A stretch of DNA of 16,897 bases from Candidatus Omnitrophota bacterium (GTDB lineage: Bacteria > Omnitrophota > Koll11 > JAHIPI01), in contig JAQUMG010000015.1 of NCBI GenBank assembly GCA_028718265.1, positions 1 through 16,897 on the forward strand, given 5' to 3'. The notes beneath the pieces were generated by a model. The model ran no database searches. It saw nothing but the letters and a program-made list of their open reading frames with translations, and was not told the DNA's origin. How positions within the stretch are numbered: the stretch's first letter is position 1; the number at the start of each line of letters is the position of its first letter. Positions 1-9,180 of this stretch are shown one piece after another. A program made the position numbers and the translations under genes.

Positions 1-1296
1 GTATTGGTTCTTACGCTTGACGGGTCCGGTGACGGATTATGCGCTACGGTCAATATAGGGGAAAAAGGCAAACTTAAGCGCATTGCCGAGACTAAGAGCG
101 ATGCATCTTTAGGAAAAGTATATTCCCGCGTGACTTTTCTTTTGGGAATGAAACCATGGGAGCACGAATATAAAATAATGGGGCTTGCTCCGTACGCCGA
201 GCAGAAAGGCGTTGAAAAATCATACAGGATTATCAGGCCTCTGGTGGAGATAGACGAGGGGAATCTTGTATTTCGCAAAGGGACGCATATATGGCCGGGG
301 TATTGTTATCCTTATCTGAAGAGCGAGCTGGAGAACCACAGGTTTGACTGGATAGCCGGCGCAGCGCAGAAAGTAGTCGAGGAACTTGTTGTTAAGTGGG
401 TCAATAACGCCGTAAAAAAGACAGGTATCGGCAGGATAGCGTGTTCCGGCGGCGTGTTTATGAATGTAAAGGCTAATCTTCTACTGACGGAATTAAAAGG
501 GCTTAACGGCATATTTGTCGTTCCGAGCTGCGGCGACGAATCAATCTGCATAGGCGCGGCATATGAGGTATATGCCGGCCATATGCACGATACCAAAAAG
601 GAATTTGAGATCCACCTGCTTGATTCAATTTATCTCGGCCCGGAATTCTCTCAGAATGATATCCAATCGAGTCTGGATGCCGCGGGTGCGGGAAAGAAAT
701 ATTATGTACGGTTTTCTGAGGATATCAACAGGATAGCCGCGCGCCTTTTGGCCGCAGGCGAGATAGTGGCGCGTTTTGACGGCCGAATGGAGTGGGGGGC
801 CAGGGCGCTCGGTAACAGAAGTATTTTAATGGATCCGAAAAATACTGCGAAAGTCGGAAATCTTAACGCCGCGATAAAATGCAGAGATTTCTGGATGCCG
901 TTTGCCCCTACTATGCTAAATGAAGGGCAGCGGAGATATATTCGTAATCCGAAGAATATAAAATCGCCGCATATGATGCTCGGTTTTCATACTACCGAAA
1001 AAGCGAGGGTCGAGTTTGCGGCCGCCGTGCATCCTTATGACGGCACCGCCCGGCCGCAGATTCTGGAGCGAAAAGATAACCCCGGATACTACGATCTGGT
1101 AAAGAATTTTGAATCGATAAGCGGCATCGGAGGGTTACTGAACACGTCTTTTAATATCCACGGAGAGCCTATTGTCTGTACACCCGAGGATGCGATAAGT
1201 ACGTTTAAAAGGTCGGGGCTCGAATATATGATCCTGGGCAACTGCCTCGTGAGTAAAAAACCGCTTAAACCAGAAAAGGCAAGACAGAGATGCTAA
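1..1296 (+). CDS. NodU/CmcH-family carbamoyltransferase, 5'-truncated by window edge
   Basis: The reading frame is open from the first base, so the start codon lies outside the window; 431 codons remain of a family usually near 570-620 residues. Enzymes of this family move a carbamoyl group from carbamoyl phosphate onto a hydroxyl of a sugar or natural product through a carbamoyl-adenylate. The visible part starts near the family-typical VLTLDGSGDG stretch and continues through the Kae1/HSP70-like fold, with SGGVFMN at window codons 149-155 and GDESICIGAA after it. It ends with the specific C-terminal domain: FDGRMEWGARALGNRSIL, FWMPFAPTML and NTSFNIHGEPIVCTPEDA. The N-terminal metal-binding histidines expected for the family are off-window. 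Its 3' end overlaps the ABC exporter start by 7 nt, which suggests translational coupling and a shared role in making and exporting a carbamoylated glycan or metabolite. The substrate cannot be told. Confidence 0.9.
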   Translation, partial: VLVLTLDGSGDGLCATVNIGEKGKLKRIAETKSDASLGKVYSRVTFLLGMKPWEHEYKIMGLAPYAEQKGVEKSYRIIRPLVEIDEGNLVFRKGTHIWPGYCYPYLKSELENHRFDWIAGAAQKVVEELVVKWVNNAVKKTGIGRIACSGGVFMNVKANLLLTELKGLNGIFVVPSCGDESICIGAAYEVYAGHMHDTKKEFEIHLLDSIYLGPEFSQNDIQSSLDAAGAGKKYYVRFSEDINRIAARLLAAGEIVARFDGRMEWGARALGNRSILMDPKNTAKVGNLNAAIKCRDFWMPFAPTMLNEGQRRYIRNPKNIKSPHMMLGFHTTEKARVEFAAAVHPYDGTARPQILERKDNPGYYDLVKNFESISGIGGLLNTSFNIHGEPIVCTPEDAISTFKRSGLEYMILGNCLVSKKPLKPEKARQRC

Positions 1297-3050
1297 AAAT
1301 CATAAAGTATTTCCTAAAGTTCAAAAAATTAGTAGGGAACAAAATGTATTTCCTGATGGTTATGACATTGATCGTAGGCTTTGTGGAGGGCCTGGGGATA
1401 GTATTGTTTTTGCCTATTCTGCAGAACGGATTCGGGAATGACAGATTATCCTTGGTGCTAAAGCATATCTTCGGCGCTCTTCATATAGGATATTCGTTCA
1501 CGCTTCTTCTTTTTCTTATTCTTGTATTTTTTACCTTTAGGTCGATCTTCCTTATTTATTACGCCAGATATACATGCGGCATTACGGCGGATTTATCTGT
1601 AATTCTTAGACGGACGATGATTAGGAATATATTTAATGCTGATTATATGTATCTGCTCAAAAAAGAGGTAGGTTATATAGATAATGCCGTGTCGCGGGAA
1701 ATAAGCTGTGTGATCGAGACTTTTACCACGTGTATATATATACTCAGTTACGCGATATACGCCTTTGTCTATATATTGCTTGCTTTACTGCTAAATCCCC
1801 GGATAACCGGTATTCTGCTGGCATTCAGCCCGATCGCCATATTCTTAATGAGGAATCTTAACAGGCTTACCACTAAAGCCTCTATCGATATGAGTGATTC
1901 ATACGGCAGGTTTCATTCGATCCTTATTCAGGCATTAAGCAAAATGAAATACCTGAAAGCGACCCAGGCCCAGGCAAAAGTATCGGAGATAATCGACCGG
2001 GAGAATAAGAATCTGGGTCATCTTACCTATAAATTAGGTTTTCTGGCGTCTTTTACAAAGGACGCATTCGAGCCTTTAGTTGTTTTGATTGTCGTTTGCC
2101 TGCTTTTTTATTATGTGAACATCCTGGGAAAAACCGTGAGCGAGGTAATTTTCCTGGCATTCCTTTTTCTTCAGATCGCCCGGCAGTTCCTGAGCGTACA
2201 GGCAAGTTACAGAAAATTCTTATCCTCGATGGGAAGCATAGAGACTTTCGGACGGATCGAGAAAGAATTGGATGACAACAAGGAAGATCTGCACCTGAAG
2301 GACGGAAAAGAGCCCGACTTTGCAAAAGATATCGTTTTTAATAATGTCACACTTATTTTTCCGAACGGAAAGAGCGGACTGAGCGACATAGCGCTGGCGA
2401 TCAAACCAAAGTCCATAACGGCATTTGTGGGCCATTCTGGTTCGGGTAAGTCAACGGTTGCGAATATGATTACGGGTATAATACGGCCTACCAAAGGCGA
2501 TGTCTTTTTCGGAGATGTAAATTATAACCGCCTTAATCTGAAATCATTGCGCGAAAAAACAGGATATGTCACGCAGGAGGACATAATTTTCAACGCAAGC
2601 ATTATGGATAACATATCGTTGTGGAATGAGAAGCCGGATGCCGCCGGATTAAGCAAGGCCATCGGGATAGCGCACATAGCCGGCTTTATAGACGCTTTGC
2701 CCGGGAAGCAGAAATCTATGCTCGGCGATAACGGGCTCAATATATCGGGCGGCCAGAGACAACGGATAACGATAGCCCGCGAATTATACAAAAATGCCGA
2801 GCTTTTAATATTGGACGAAGCCACAAGCGCCCTCGACAGTGAGTCGGAGAAGCGGATTTATGAGAACCTGAAAGAATTTAAGGGCATAAAGACAATGGTA
2901 ATCATCGCCCACCGCTTATCCACGATAAAAAATGCCGATTATATATACGTATTCCACAATGGCAGAATAGTGGAAGAGGGGACATTTGACGATTTGTACA
3001 GCAATAAAGACACAAGATTCTATCAGATATGCCAGCTTCAAAGCGTGTGA
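1290..3050 (+). CDS. ABC exporter, fused permease and ATPase (MsbA-like)
   Basis: A 586-residue half-transporter with the usual length and order of type I ABC exporters; it should work as a homodimer in the inner membrane, pumping a lipid, lipid-linked glycan or other hydrophobic cargo outwards. Residues 1-330 carry about six hydrophobic membrane segments. The nucleotide-binding domain follows, with Walker A GHSGSGKS (381-388), ABC signature ISGGQ (485-489), Walker B LLILDE (505-510), D-loop SALD and H-loop histidine 541 in IIAHRLST. All catalytic elements look intact. The ATG lies inside the last codons of the carbamoyltransferase. No clear terminator follows; the next promoter starts about 30 nt downstream. 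The family is certain; the cargo is unknown, and the carbamoyltransferase neighbour favours a glycan or specialised metabolite over a purely housekeeping lipid A flippase. Confidence 0.93.
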   Translation: MLKIIKYFLKFKKLVGNKMYFLMVMTLIVGFVEGLGIVLFLPILQNGFGNDRLSLVLKHIFGALHIGYSFTLLLFLILVFFTFRSIFLIYYARYTCGITADLSVILRRTMIRNIFNADYMYLLKKEVGYIDNAVSREISCVIETFTTCIYILSYAIYAFVYILLALLLNPRITGILLAFSPIAIFLMRNLNRLTTKASIDMSDSYGRFHSILIQALSKMKYLKATQAQAKVSEIIDRENKNLGHLTYKLGFLASFTKDAFEPLVVLIVVCLLFYYVNILGKTVSEVIFLAFLFLQIARQFLSVQASYRKFLSSMGSIETFGRIEKELDDNKEDLHLKDGKEPDFAKDIVFNNVTLIFPNGKSGLSDIALAIKPKSITAFVGHSGSGKSTVANMITGIIRPTKGDVFFGDVNYNRLNLKSLREKTGYVTQEDIIFNASIMDNISLWNEKPDAAGLSKAIGIAHIAGFIDALPGKQKSMLGDNGLNISGGQRQRITIARELYKNAELLILDEATSALDSESEKRIYENLKEFKGIKTMVIIAHRLSTIKNADYIYVFHNGRIVEEGTFDDLYSNKDTRFYQICQLQSV

Positions 3051-3081
3051 ATATGAAATTCAGGAAGATGCGATAAAAAGG

Positions 3082-3110
3082 TTGAACATATTGCCGGATA
3101 CTGCTATAAT
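3082..3110 (+). promoter_or_regulatory. sigma70-type promoter of the rpsO operon
   Basis: TTGAAC at 3082-3087 and a perfect TATAAT at 3105-3110 are separated by 17 nt, the ideal spacing for a housekeeping sigma factor. Transcription would begin near 3117, giving a leader of about 45 nt before the rpsO TTG codon. It is the only strong promoter I could see ahead of the tightly packed genes rpsO to rimO, so it probably drives all of them. Confidence 0.8.
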
Positions 3111-3148
3111 AATATGCTATACAACAGTAAATGTAAATTAACGTATTT

Positions 3149-3156
3149 AGGAGGTG
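3149..3156 (+). promoter_or_regulatory. strong ribosome binding site fixing the rpsO TTG start
   Basis: AGGAGGTG is a near-perfect Shine-Dalgarno sequence; its GGAGG core ends 6 nt before TTG at 3161. It decides in favour of the non-ATG start, which gives the canonical S15 N-terminus MSIRKEAK. Confidence 0.85.
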
Positions 3157-3160
3157 TATT

Positions 3161-3430
3161 TTGAGTATCAGGAAGGAAGCAAAGACAGCATTGATCAAAG
3201 AGTACAAAGCGCATGACACGGATACCGGCTCACCGTCGGTTCAGATAGCGATTGTTACGGAAAGGATCAATAATCTTACGGAGCATTTCAAGACCCATAA
3301 GAAAGATCATAATTCGCGTCGCGGACTTCTGAAGCTGGTAAGCCAGCGCCGAAGACTGCTGGATTATCTTAAAAAGCACGATGCGGGGAAGTATCAGGCC
3401 CTAATAGGTAAATTAGATCTGCGCAAATAA
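3161..3430 (+). CDS. rpsO: 30S ribosomal protein S15
   Basis: The 89-residue product has exactly the usual length of bacterial S15, a primary 16S rRNA binder in the platform of the small subunit. Recognisable family stretches are [23 protein letters not shown] and the near-invariant [25 protein letters not shown] (residues 45-70). It starts with TTG, supported by a strong ribosome binding site. A 17-nt-spaced promoter lies just upstream, and pnp follows after 24 nt, the conserved rpsO-pnp order. The gap to pnp is A/G-rich and shows no obvious hairpin, so the RNase III-processed stem known from E. coli is not apparent here. Confidence 0.98.
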   Translation: MSIRKEAKTALIKEYKAHDTDTGSPSVQIAIVTERINNLTEHFKTHKKDHNSRRGLLKLVSQRRRLLDYLKKHDAGKYQALIGKLDLRK

Positions 3431-3454
3431 AATAAAAGAAAAGAAGGGAATTAA

Positions 3455-5563
3455 ATGTCGAAGAAATTTGAAATCGAATTAGGCGGCAAGCAGCTTACTA
3501 TCGAAACGGGAACGCTTGCAAAACAGGCTGACGGCGCGGTAACCGTACGACTGGGAGATACACTTGTTCTTACAACCGTGGTTTGTTCTAAAGAACCTAG
3601 AGAAGGCGTTGATTTTCTGCCGTTAACGGTGGAATATCAGGAGAAAACATATGCTGCCGGAAGGATACCCGGCGGATTCTTTAAACGCGAGGGACGACCG
3701 ACCGAAAAAGAGATATTGACCGCAAGATTGATAGACAGGCCGATACGCCCGCTTTTTGACGAAGGCTTTACGAATGAGATACAGATAATAAGCATGGTAT
3801 TATCGTCGGACGCCGAAAACGATTCGGACATACTGGCGGTAATCAGCGCTTCAGCGGCACTGTCTATTTCGGACGTGCCTTTTAACGGGCCGATAGCCGC
3901 AGTGAGAGTCGGAAGAATCGACGATAAGTTCGTACTGAATCCGACCTTCGAAGAACTCAATTCAAGTACGCTGGACTTAGTTGTGTCCGGAGACGGCGAA
4001 AAAGTCATAATGGTAGAAGCAGGAGTCCACGAGCTGTCGGAAGATATCGTTCTTGAAGGCATCAAATTTTCCCAGAAGTATCTTAAGGACATAGTAGAAC
4101 TTGAGAAGAAGATGATGAAGGAAATAGGGCAGGCGAAGAGAAAAATAAACCTGCTGACAGTAGATACTGCCGTGGAAGAAAGGGTAAAAGAAGTTTCTTT
4201 AAATAAACTTAAAGAACTTGTAAACATACCCATTAAGGAAAAGAGAGAAGAAGCCTTAGACTCCATAAAAAAAGAGGTTTTGGAAAAACTTGTCACGGAA
4301 GAAACGGGCTACAGCGAATCACAAGTGAAGCTTGTTCTTATTAAACTGGAAAAAGCGATAGTCAGAAAAGCCATGCTTGAGGGCGATCGAAGAGTAGACG
4401 GCAGGACGAGAACGCAGATAAGACCGATAACATGCGGGGTGGGAGTTCTGCCCAGAACGCATGGATCCGGCCTGTTTACGCGCGGGCAGACTCAAAGCCT
4501 TGCCGTTACGACACTCGGGACGAGTGCTGATGAGCAGATGATAGAATCTCTCGAAGGAGAATCGTCAAAGAGCTTTATGCTTCACTATAATTTCCCCCCG
4601 TTCAGCGTTGGCGAAGTTAAACCTGTAAGAGGCCCCGGAAGAAGAGAGATAGGCCATGGCGCTCTTGCGGAAAGAGCGCTTAAACCGGTGATGCCGTCCA
4701 AGGATAAATTTCCGTATACGGTCAGGCTGGTCTCCGATATACTTGAATCGAACGGTTCGAGCAGCATGGCTACGGTATGCGCCGGGACATTGGCGCTGAT
4801 GGATGCCGGAGTTCCCATAACAAAATCCGTTTCCGGCGTGGCTATAGGGCTGGTGAAGGAAGGGAACAAGCATATAATACTTACGGATATAGGAGGTCTT
4901 GAAGACCATTTTGGCGATATGGATTTTAAAGTCGCCGGGACTAAAGACGGCATAACCGCAGTGCAGCTTGACCTGAAGATAAAAGGAATAGGATTTGATA
5001 TTATAAAAGATGCCCTCGCTCAGGCGTATACAGCGCGGATGGAGATACTCGATAAGCTGGATGCCGCTATCGCAAAACCAAGAGGGGACATATCTTCTTT
5101 TGCCCCCCGCATAGTGGCGTTAAAGATACCCGTAGATAAGATAAAAGACGTCATCGGCTCCGGTGGTAAAGTCATACGCAAGATAATAGAGGATACGGGC
5201 GTTACAATAGATGTAGAAGATGACGGTACGGTCCAGGTTGCCTCGGCAGACGGAGAAGCCCTGAAGAAAGCAATTGATATAATAAAAGGCCTTACCGCAG
5301 AACCGGAAATCGGTAAGATATACATGGGTAAGGTGAAGCGCGTTATGGAATTCGGCGCGTTTTGCGAGATTATGCCGGGCAAAGAAGGCCTGTGCCATGT
5401 TTCCGAACTGTCGGACCATTACGTAAAAGATGCCACTAAGGAAGTCAAGGTCGGAGATGAATTTCTTGTTAAGCTGACGGAAAAAGATGAAAAGGGCAGA
5501 TTGAATCTGAGCCGTAAACAGGCACTCAAGAACGAAGCAGATAGTGATAAAAGTAAAAATTAA
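3455..5563 (+). CDS. pnp: Polyribonucleotide nucleotidyltransferase (PNPase)
   Basis: The 702-residue product has the normal length of PNPase, the trimeric phosphorolytic 3'-5' exoribonuclease of mRNA decay. Domain order is complete: first RNase PH-like core (about 10-220, with GGFFKREGRPTEKEILTARLIDRPIRPLF), helical linker domain, then the second, catalytic RNase PH core (about 310-550) with SGLFTRGQTQSLAVTTLGT and the metal-binding acidic segment EDHFGDMDFKVAGT (483-496). A KH domain with GSGG at 568-571 and an S1 domain from about 620 (GKIYMGKVKRVMEFGAFCEIMPGKEGLCHVSEL) complete it. The ATG is preceded by AGAAGGGA (3442-3449), with a 5-nt gap. The 3' end overlaps dut by 20 nt. Co-transcription with rpsO is expected. 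Confidence 0.98.
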   Translation: MSKKFEIELGGKQLTIETGTLAKQADGAVTVRLGDTLVLTTVVCSKEPREGVDFLPLTVEYQEKTYAAGRIPGGFFKREGRPTEKEILTARLIDRPIRPLFDEGFTNEIQIISMVLSSDAENDSDILAVISASAALSISDVPFNGPIAAVRVGRIDDKFVLNPTFEELNSSTLDLVVSGDGEKVIMVEAGVHELSEDIVLEGIKFSQKYLKDIVELEKKMMKEIGQAKRKINLLTVDTAVEERVKEVSLNKLKELVNIPIKEKREEALDSIKKEVLEKLVTEETGYSESQVKLVLIKLEKAIVRKAMLEGDRRVDGRTRTQIRPITCGVGVLPRTHGSGLFTRGQTQSLAVTTLGTSADEQMIESLEGESSKSFMLHYNFPPFSVGEVKPVRGPGRREIGHGALAERALKPVMPSKDKFPYTVRLVSDILESNGSSSMATVCAGTLALMDAGVPITKSVSGVAIGLVKEGNKHIILTDIGGLEDHFGDMDFKVAGTKDGITAVQLDLKIKGIGFDIIKDALAQAYTARMEILDKLDAAIAKPRGDISSFAPRIVALKIPVDKIKDVIGSGGKVIRKIIEDTGVTIDVEDDGTVQVASADGEALKKAIDIIKGLTAEPEIGKIYMGKVKRVMEFGAFCEIMPGKEGLCHVSELSDHYVKDATKEVKVGDEFLVKLTEKDEKGRLNLSRKQALKNEADSDKSKN

Positions 5564-5990
5564 GCAGGATGCAAATGCAAAGGACCTGCCGCTTCCGCGT
5601 TATGCAACAAGCGGTTCCAGCGGCATGGATATATACGCCGCAGTTAACGGCGAAGTTATTGTTAAACCCGGCGATATCAAGCTGATACCGGCCGGGTTTT
5701 ACCTTGCTATACCGCCGGGATACGAGGCCGAAATACGGCCGCGTAGCGGATTAGCGCTGAAACACGGTATAACGGTTGTTAATTCACCCGGCACCATAGA
5801 TTCCGATTTCAGAGGTCTTGTATGCATAATCCTTACGAATATCGGCAAGGAATCTTATACCATAAAGCGCGGGGACAGAATCGCGCAGATGGTATTCAAA
5901 GAATCGATACAGGCTGAACTGGACGTGCGCGAGGAACTGGACGATACCAAAAGGTCGGCCGGCGGTTTCGGCCACACGGGGATTAATTAG
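5544..5990 (+). CDS. dut: Deoxyuridine 5'-triphosphate nucleotidohydrolase (dUTPase)
   Basis: A 148-residue trimeric-type dUTPase that hydrolyses dUTP to dUMP and pyrophosphate, keeping uracil out of DNA and feeding thymidylate synthesis. All five family motifs are present in order: SGMDIYA (26-32), RPRSGLA (65-71), GTIDSDFRG with the catalytic-site Asp (83-91), GDRIAQ (110-115) and the glycine-rich C-terminal RSAGGFGHTG (137-146) that closes over the substrate. The start is GTG inside the pnp reading frame, giving a 20-nt overlap. No strong Shine-Dalgarno is visible, so translation may depend on coupling to pnp. The ftsK ATG follows the stop by 3 nt. Confidence 0.97.
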   Translation: MIKVKIKQDANAKDLPLPRYATSGSSGMDIYAAVNGEVIVKPGDIKLIPAGFYLAIPPGYEAEIRPRSGLALKHGITVVNSPGTIDSDFRGLVCIILTNIGKESYTIKRGDRIAQMVFKESIQAELDVREELDDTKRSAGGFGHTGIN

Positions 5991-5993
5991 AAT

Positions 5994-8300
5994 ATGCAAA
6001 AAACAAAAAGAGAAAAACTACCGAAAGAAAAAAGAAACGAGATTGAATCCATTCTATTTCTTACGGCAGGAATTTTCATACTGTTAAGCCTTCTTACTTT
6101 TCGTTCCAGCGACCTTCCGTTTTTTACTTCTCACCCGAATGTGCCTGTGAAAAATATATGCGGTTTTCTCGGCGCATATACGAGCGGTATCCTTTTTTTC
6201 CTTATGGGCGTATCGTCGTACGCGATAGCCATACTTTTCTTTATATGGGGCATAAACAGATTGGTCGGCGCTGAAGACCAGAAAATGCACGGCCGGTTAA
6301 TCGGTACGATTATACTTATACTGACCATCAGCTCCCTCGCGAGCATGATTATGAGAGGGGCATCGATAGAAGAATTCAGAACGGGCGGGACAATCGGATT
6401 TTTCCTTTCAAAAATACTTCTGAGATATTTCGGGCCGATAGGTTCGTATGTAATTCTTTTTTCGTTGCTGATATTATCTTTGGTTTTAGCCACTGAATTC
6501 ATGGTATTGCCCATATTCCTGAAGATACACGGCGTTATTGCCGGACTTATGGGGAATCTTAAGGAGAGGGCATCTCTGGCACCGGTTAAAATCAAGCAAA
6601 AGCTGAAGGAAGAAACCCGCAAAATTGCTTCCGTAAAAAGACCTGAACCGTCCGAGAAATTGCCCGTAATAAAGCAGAACGAAAAACCGGAGGCTCGGGC
6701 AGCTAAACAGCCCGCATGGAAAGAGACTTTTCTCCCCAAACAGAAAGAAGTGGAATATGCTATCCATAAACCGGAGAAAGAGGCAAGGCAGAAAACTGCT
6801 GCCGTAAAATCGTCCGCCGTGAAAGCTATTTCTTCGAAGGATCTCGGCGAGTACAAATTACCTGCGCTTGACCTTCTGGATTCCCCTCCGCCGATCGAAG
6901 AGCGTAAGATAAAGGACGACCTTAAGCTAAATTCCGAGATATTGGAATCTACTTTGGCCGATTTTGACATTGAGGCCAAAGTCGTAAGGGTGGAGCAGGG
7001 GCCGGTTATTACCCGGTACGAGCTCGAACCCGCGCCGGGCGTAAAGATAACAAGAATTACCGCGCTTAGCGATAATATAGCGCTTGTGATGAAAGCTCAG
7101 AGCATAAGAATAGTGGCGCCAATACCCGGCAAGGGTACCGTCGGTGTAGAGGTACCGAATTCGGCTTCCAGCATGGTTTATTTTAAAGAGGTGCTCGATT
7201 CGGACGAATTCCGGAAGTCGTCTTCCAAGCTGACCATGGCGCTCGGAAAAGACATAGCAGGCAGGCCCGTTATAGCGGATCTTTCGGACATGCCGCATCT
7301 GCTTATCGCGGGAACAACCGGCTCCGGAAAAACAGTCTGCGTCAACTGCCTTATAATGAGCTTTCTCTTTAGTATGGACCCCGAAGAAGTTAAATTTGTG
7401 ATGGTCGACCCCAAGATGGTGGAACTCGCGGTATTCAACGGCTTGCCGCACCTCTTGTGCCCGGTTGTAACCGATGCCAAAAAAGCGGCTGCGTCTTTAA
7501 ACTGGGTTGTCAATGAGATGGAAAACAGATATAAACTGCTGGCAAAAGTCGGTGCCAGGAATATCGGGATATTCAATGAAAAAATAGAAAAGGAAAAGAA
7601 CAAATATCTGGACGAAAGCGGCAAGTCCATCGAAAGACTTCCGTTTATAATAGTCATAATCGACGAGCTGGCGGACCTTATGATTGTCTCTAAGGATGTC
7701 ATCGAAAATGCCATAACCCGGCTCGCGCAACTTTCGCGCGCGGTCGGCATACACCTTATACTGGCCACGCAAAGACCGTCGGTAGATGTAATAACCGGCG
7801 TTATAAAAGCCAATTTCCCGGCCAGAATATCCTTTAAAGTTGCCTCAAAAGTCGATTCGCGGACCGTTCTGGATATGAACGGCGCCGATAAACTGCTGGG
7901 CAGGGGCGATATGTTGTTTATAGAGCCGGGCGCAGCAAGGCCTGTAAGGGCACAGGGCGGATTAATAAGCGACTCTGAAATCGAAAGGATAGTCGATTTT
8001 GTAAAATCGCAGAGAGAGACCAATTATGACGAAAGCGTCCTGGCGGTACAGGAGAAAAAAGCTGTCGGCAAGGTATTTGAAAAAGATGAATTATTTGACG
8101 ACGCCGTGAAGACGGTCCTGGATACCAAGCAGGCGTCAGTATCTATATTGCAGCGTAAATTAGGACTTGGCTATACGAGGGCGGCCAGGCTGATCGATGC
8201 TATGGAGGACGAGGGTATAGTCGGGCCGTATCGGGGCTCCAAGCCGCGAGAGATATTAGTAAATGGCGTTGAAACCGCCGAGAAAAAGGAAAATGAATAA
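5994..8300 (+). CDS. ftsK: FtsK/SpoIIIE-family DNA translocase
   Basis: A 768-residue septal DNA pump that moves chromosome ends through the closing division septum. The N-terminus (about 15-180) holds four or five hydrophobic membrane segments. A lysine/proline-rich linker of about 100 residues follows, shorter than in E. coli and like SpoIIIE-sized members. The motor domain has Walker A GTTGSGKT (440-447), Walker B FIIVIIDELADLM with D557-E558, and the family block LATQRPSVDVITGVIKANFPARISFKVASKVDSRTVLD. The C-terminal 65 residues form the gamma winged-helix domain (SVSILQRKLGLGYTRAARLIDAMEDEGIVGP) that reads polar DNA sequences. It lies 3 nt after dut and overlaps the next gene. All ATPase residues seem intact. 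Confidence 0.97.
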   Translation: MQKTKREKLPKEKRNEIESILFLTAGIFILLSLLTFRSSDLPFFTSHPNVPVKNICGFLGAYTSGILFFLMGVSSYAIAILFFIWGINRLVGAEDQKMHGRLIGTIILILTISSLASMIMRGASIEEFRTGGTIGFFLSKILLRYFGPIGSYVILFSLLILSLVLATEFMVLPIFLKIHGVIAGLMGNLKERASLAPVKIKQKLKEETRKIASVKRPEPSEKLPVIKQNEKPEARAAKQPAWKETFLPKQKEVEYAIHKPEKEARQKTAAVKSSAVKAISSKDLGEYKLPALDLLDSPPPIEERKIKDDLKLNSEILESTLADFDIEAKVVRVEQGPVITRYELEPAPGVKITRITALSDNIALVMKAQSIRIVAPIPGKGTVGVEVPNSASSMVYFKEVLDSDEFRKSSSKLTMALGKDIAGRPVIADLSDMPHLLIAGTTGSGKTVCVNCLIMSFLFSMDPEEVKFVMVDPKMVELAVFNGLPHLLCPVVTDAKKAAASLNWVVNEMENRYKLLAKVGARNIGIFNEKIEKEKNKYLDESGKSIERLPFIIVIIDELADLMIVSKDVIENAITRLAQLSRAVGIHLILATQRPSVDVITGVIKANFPARISFKVASKVDSRTVLDMNGADKLLGRGDMLFIEPGAARPVRAQGGLISDSEIERIVDFVKSQRETNYDESVLAVQEKKAVGKVFEKDELFDDAVKTVLDTKQASVSILQRKLGLGYTRAARLIDAMEDEGIVGPYRGSKPREILVNGVETAEKKENE

Positions 8301-9180
8301 GATGGTAAAACTGAAAAACAAAGGTATCGGTGACGCAAATATCGAAAATTCATTAGATACGATCGGGGAGCGATTAAGATCTGCGAGAGAGAGTAAAGGA
8401 TTGTCGCTGGAAGATGTGCATAAGGCGACGAAGATACATCCCAGAACCCTCGAGGCGCTTGAAAAAGGGCGGCTGGAAGACAAGGTAGGTGTGGCCTATG
8501 TCAAAGTTTTTCTTAAGAGCTACGCCGCATATTTAGGTATGGACGCGCGGCATATTGTGGAAGAGTATACCTCCGGTAAAAAGCACGCTGCCGAGAAACA
8601 CGCAACCGAACGTCGGCCCCTGACGGAAAGTAATGTGCGAAAAAAGGAACAGGTACCTAAGAAGAAGTCGTCTCCGCAGAAAAGTAATCCGGAACTTACG
8701 CGCGCAGTGACGTCCATACTGGTGTCCGTTATCATCTTTCTCGTGATAATATTCGGTTTAATAAAGGTAGGGCAATACGCTAAAGGAGTTGTCGCGGCGA
8801 TAAAGACAAGAAGTGCCGCCGCCAAGAAAACAGGGACGGCAAAAGAAACACCCAAGGTATCCAGGAAGAATGAAGCAAGTGAATCCGCAGTAAAAGAAAT
8901 CATACCCATTCCCAAACAGGACAAGCTGACGCTTACTATAACTGCATCAACCGACGTGTGGCTTAAAGTAATGCTGGACGGCGAAGTCGCATTTCATAAG
9001 ACCCTTTCCAAAAAATCCAAAGAGACATGGAAGGCCGCTAAGGAGATAAGGCTGCTAGAAATCGGAAAGCCTGAAGCGCTAAAACTGATTGTGAACGGCA
9101 AAGATATTGATTTTTCCAAGAATCGTCTCTCGAGAAACGTCCTGATTACTCGCGAAGGCGTAGACTTTGAGCCGCAGTAA
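8263..9180 (+). CDS. RodZ-like protein: XRE helix-turn-helix, single TM, periplasmic DUF4115-type domain
   Basis: Up to 305 residues. Residues 33-95 form a Cro/C1-like helix-turn-helix of the RodZ type (GERLRSARESKGLSLEDVHKATKIHPRTLEALEKG). A basic linker follows, then one hydrophobic segment at about 148-168 (VTSILVSVIIFLVIIFGLIKVG), and a periplasmic C-terminal domain after 220 (LTLTITASTDVWLKVMLDGEVAFHKTL, with a following VNGKDIDFSKNRL) resembling DUF4115. RodZ proteins link MreB filaments to the elongation machinery and set cell width. Start choice is unsure: ATG at 8263 overlaps ftsK by 38 nt, while ATG at 8293 (overlapping the ftsK stop) or 8302 lies near an AAGGA at 8286-8290 and is equally plausible; none affects the domains. 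It overlaps rimO by 14 nt. Confidence 0.85.
   Translation: MALKPPRKRKMNKMVKLKNKGIGDANIENSLDTIGERLRSARESKGLSLEDVHKATKIHPRTLEALEKGRLEDKVGVAYVKVFLKSYAAYLGMDARHIVEEYTSGKKHAAEKHATERRPLTESNVRKKEQVPKKKSSPQKSNPELTRAVTSILVSVIIFLVIIFGLIKVGQYAKGVVAAIKTRSAAAKKTGTAKETPKVSRKNEASESAVKEIIPIPKQDKLTLTITASTDVWLKVMLDGEVAFHKTLSKKSKETWKAAKEIRLLEIGKPEALKLIVNGKDIDFSKNRLSRNVLITREGVDFEPQ

Noticed and set aside
3051..3081. Terminator after the ABC exporter
   Set aside because: No stem followed by a T-run is visible before the rpsO promoter.
7898..7905. GGGCAGGG, matching the E. coli FtsK-orienting (KOPS) consensus, also at 16294-16301
   Set aside because: About two matches to this 7-fixed-base pattern are expected by chance in a window this size counting both strands, so no polarity signal can be claimed.
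6131..8023. Long antisense open frames opposite ftsK (about 280 codons each), and similar ones opposite pnp (3637-4296)
   Set aside because: Low-complexity, serine- and phenylalanine-rich translations typical of the reverse strand of a coding gene; the + strand genes are unambiguous and complete.
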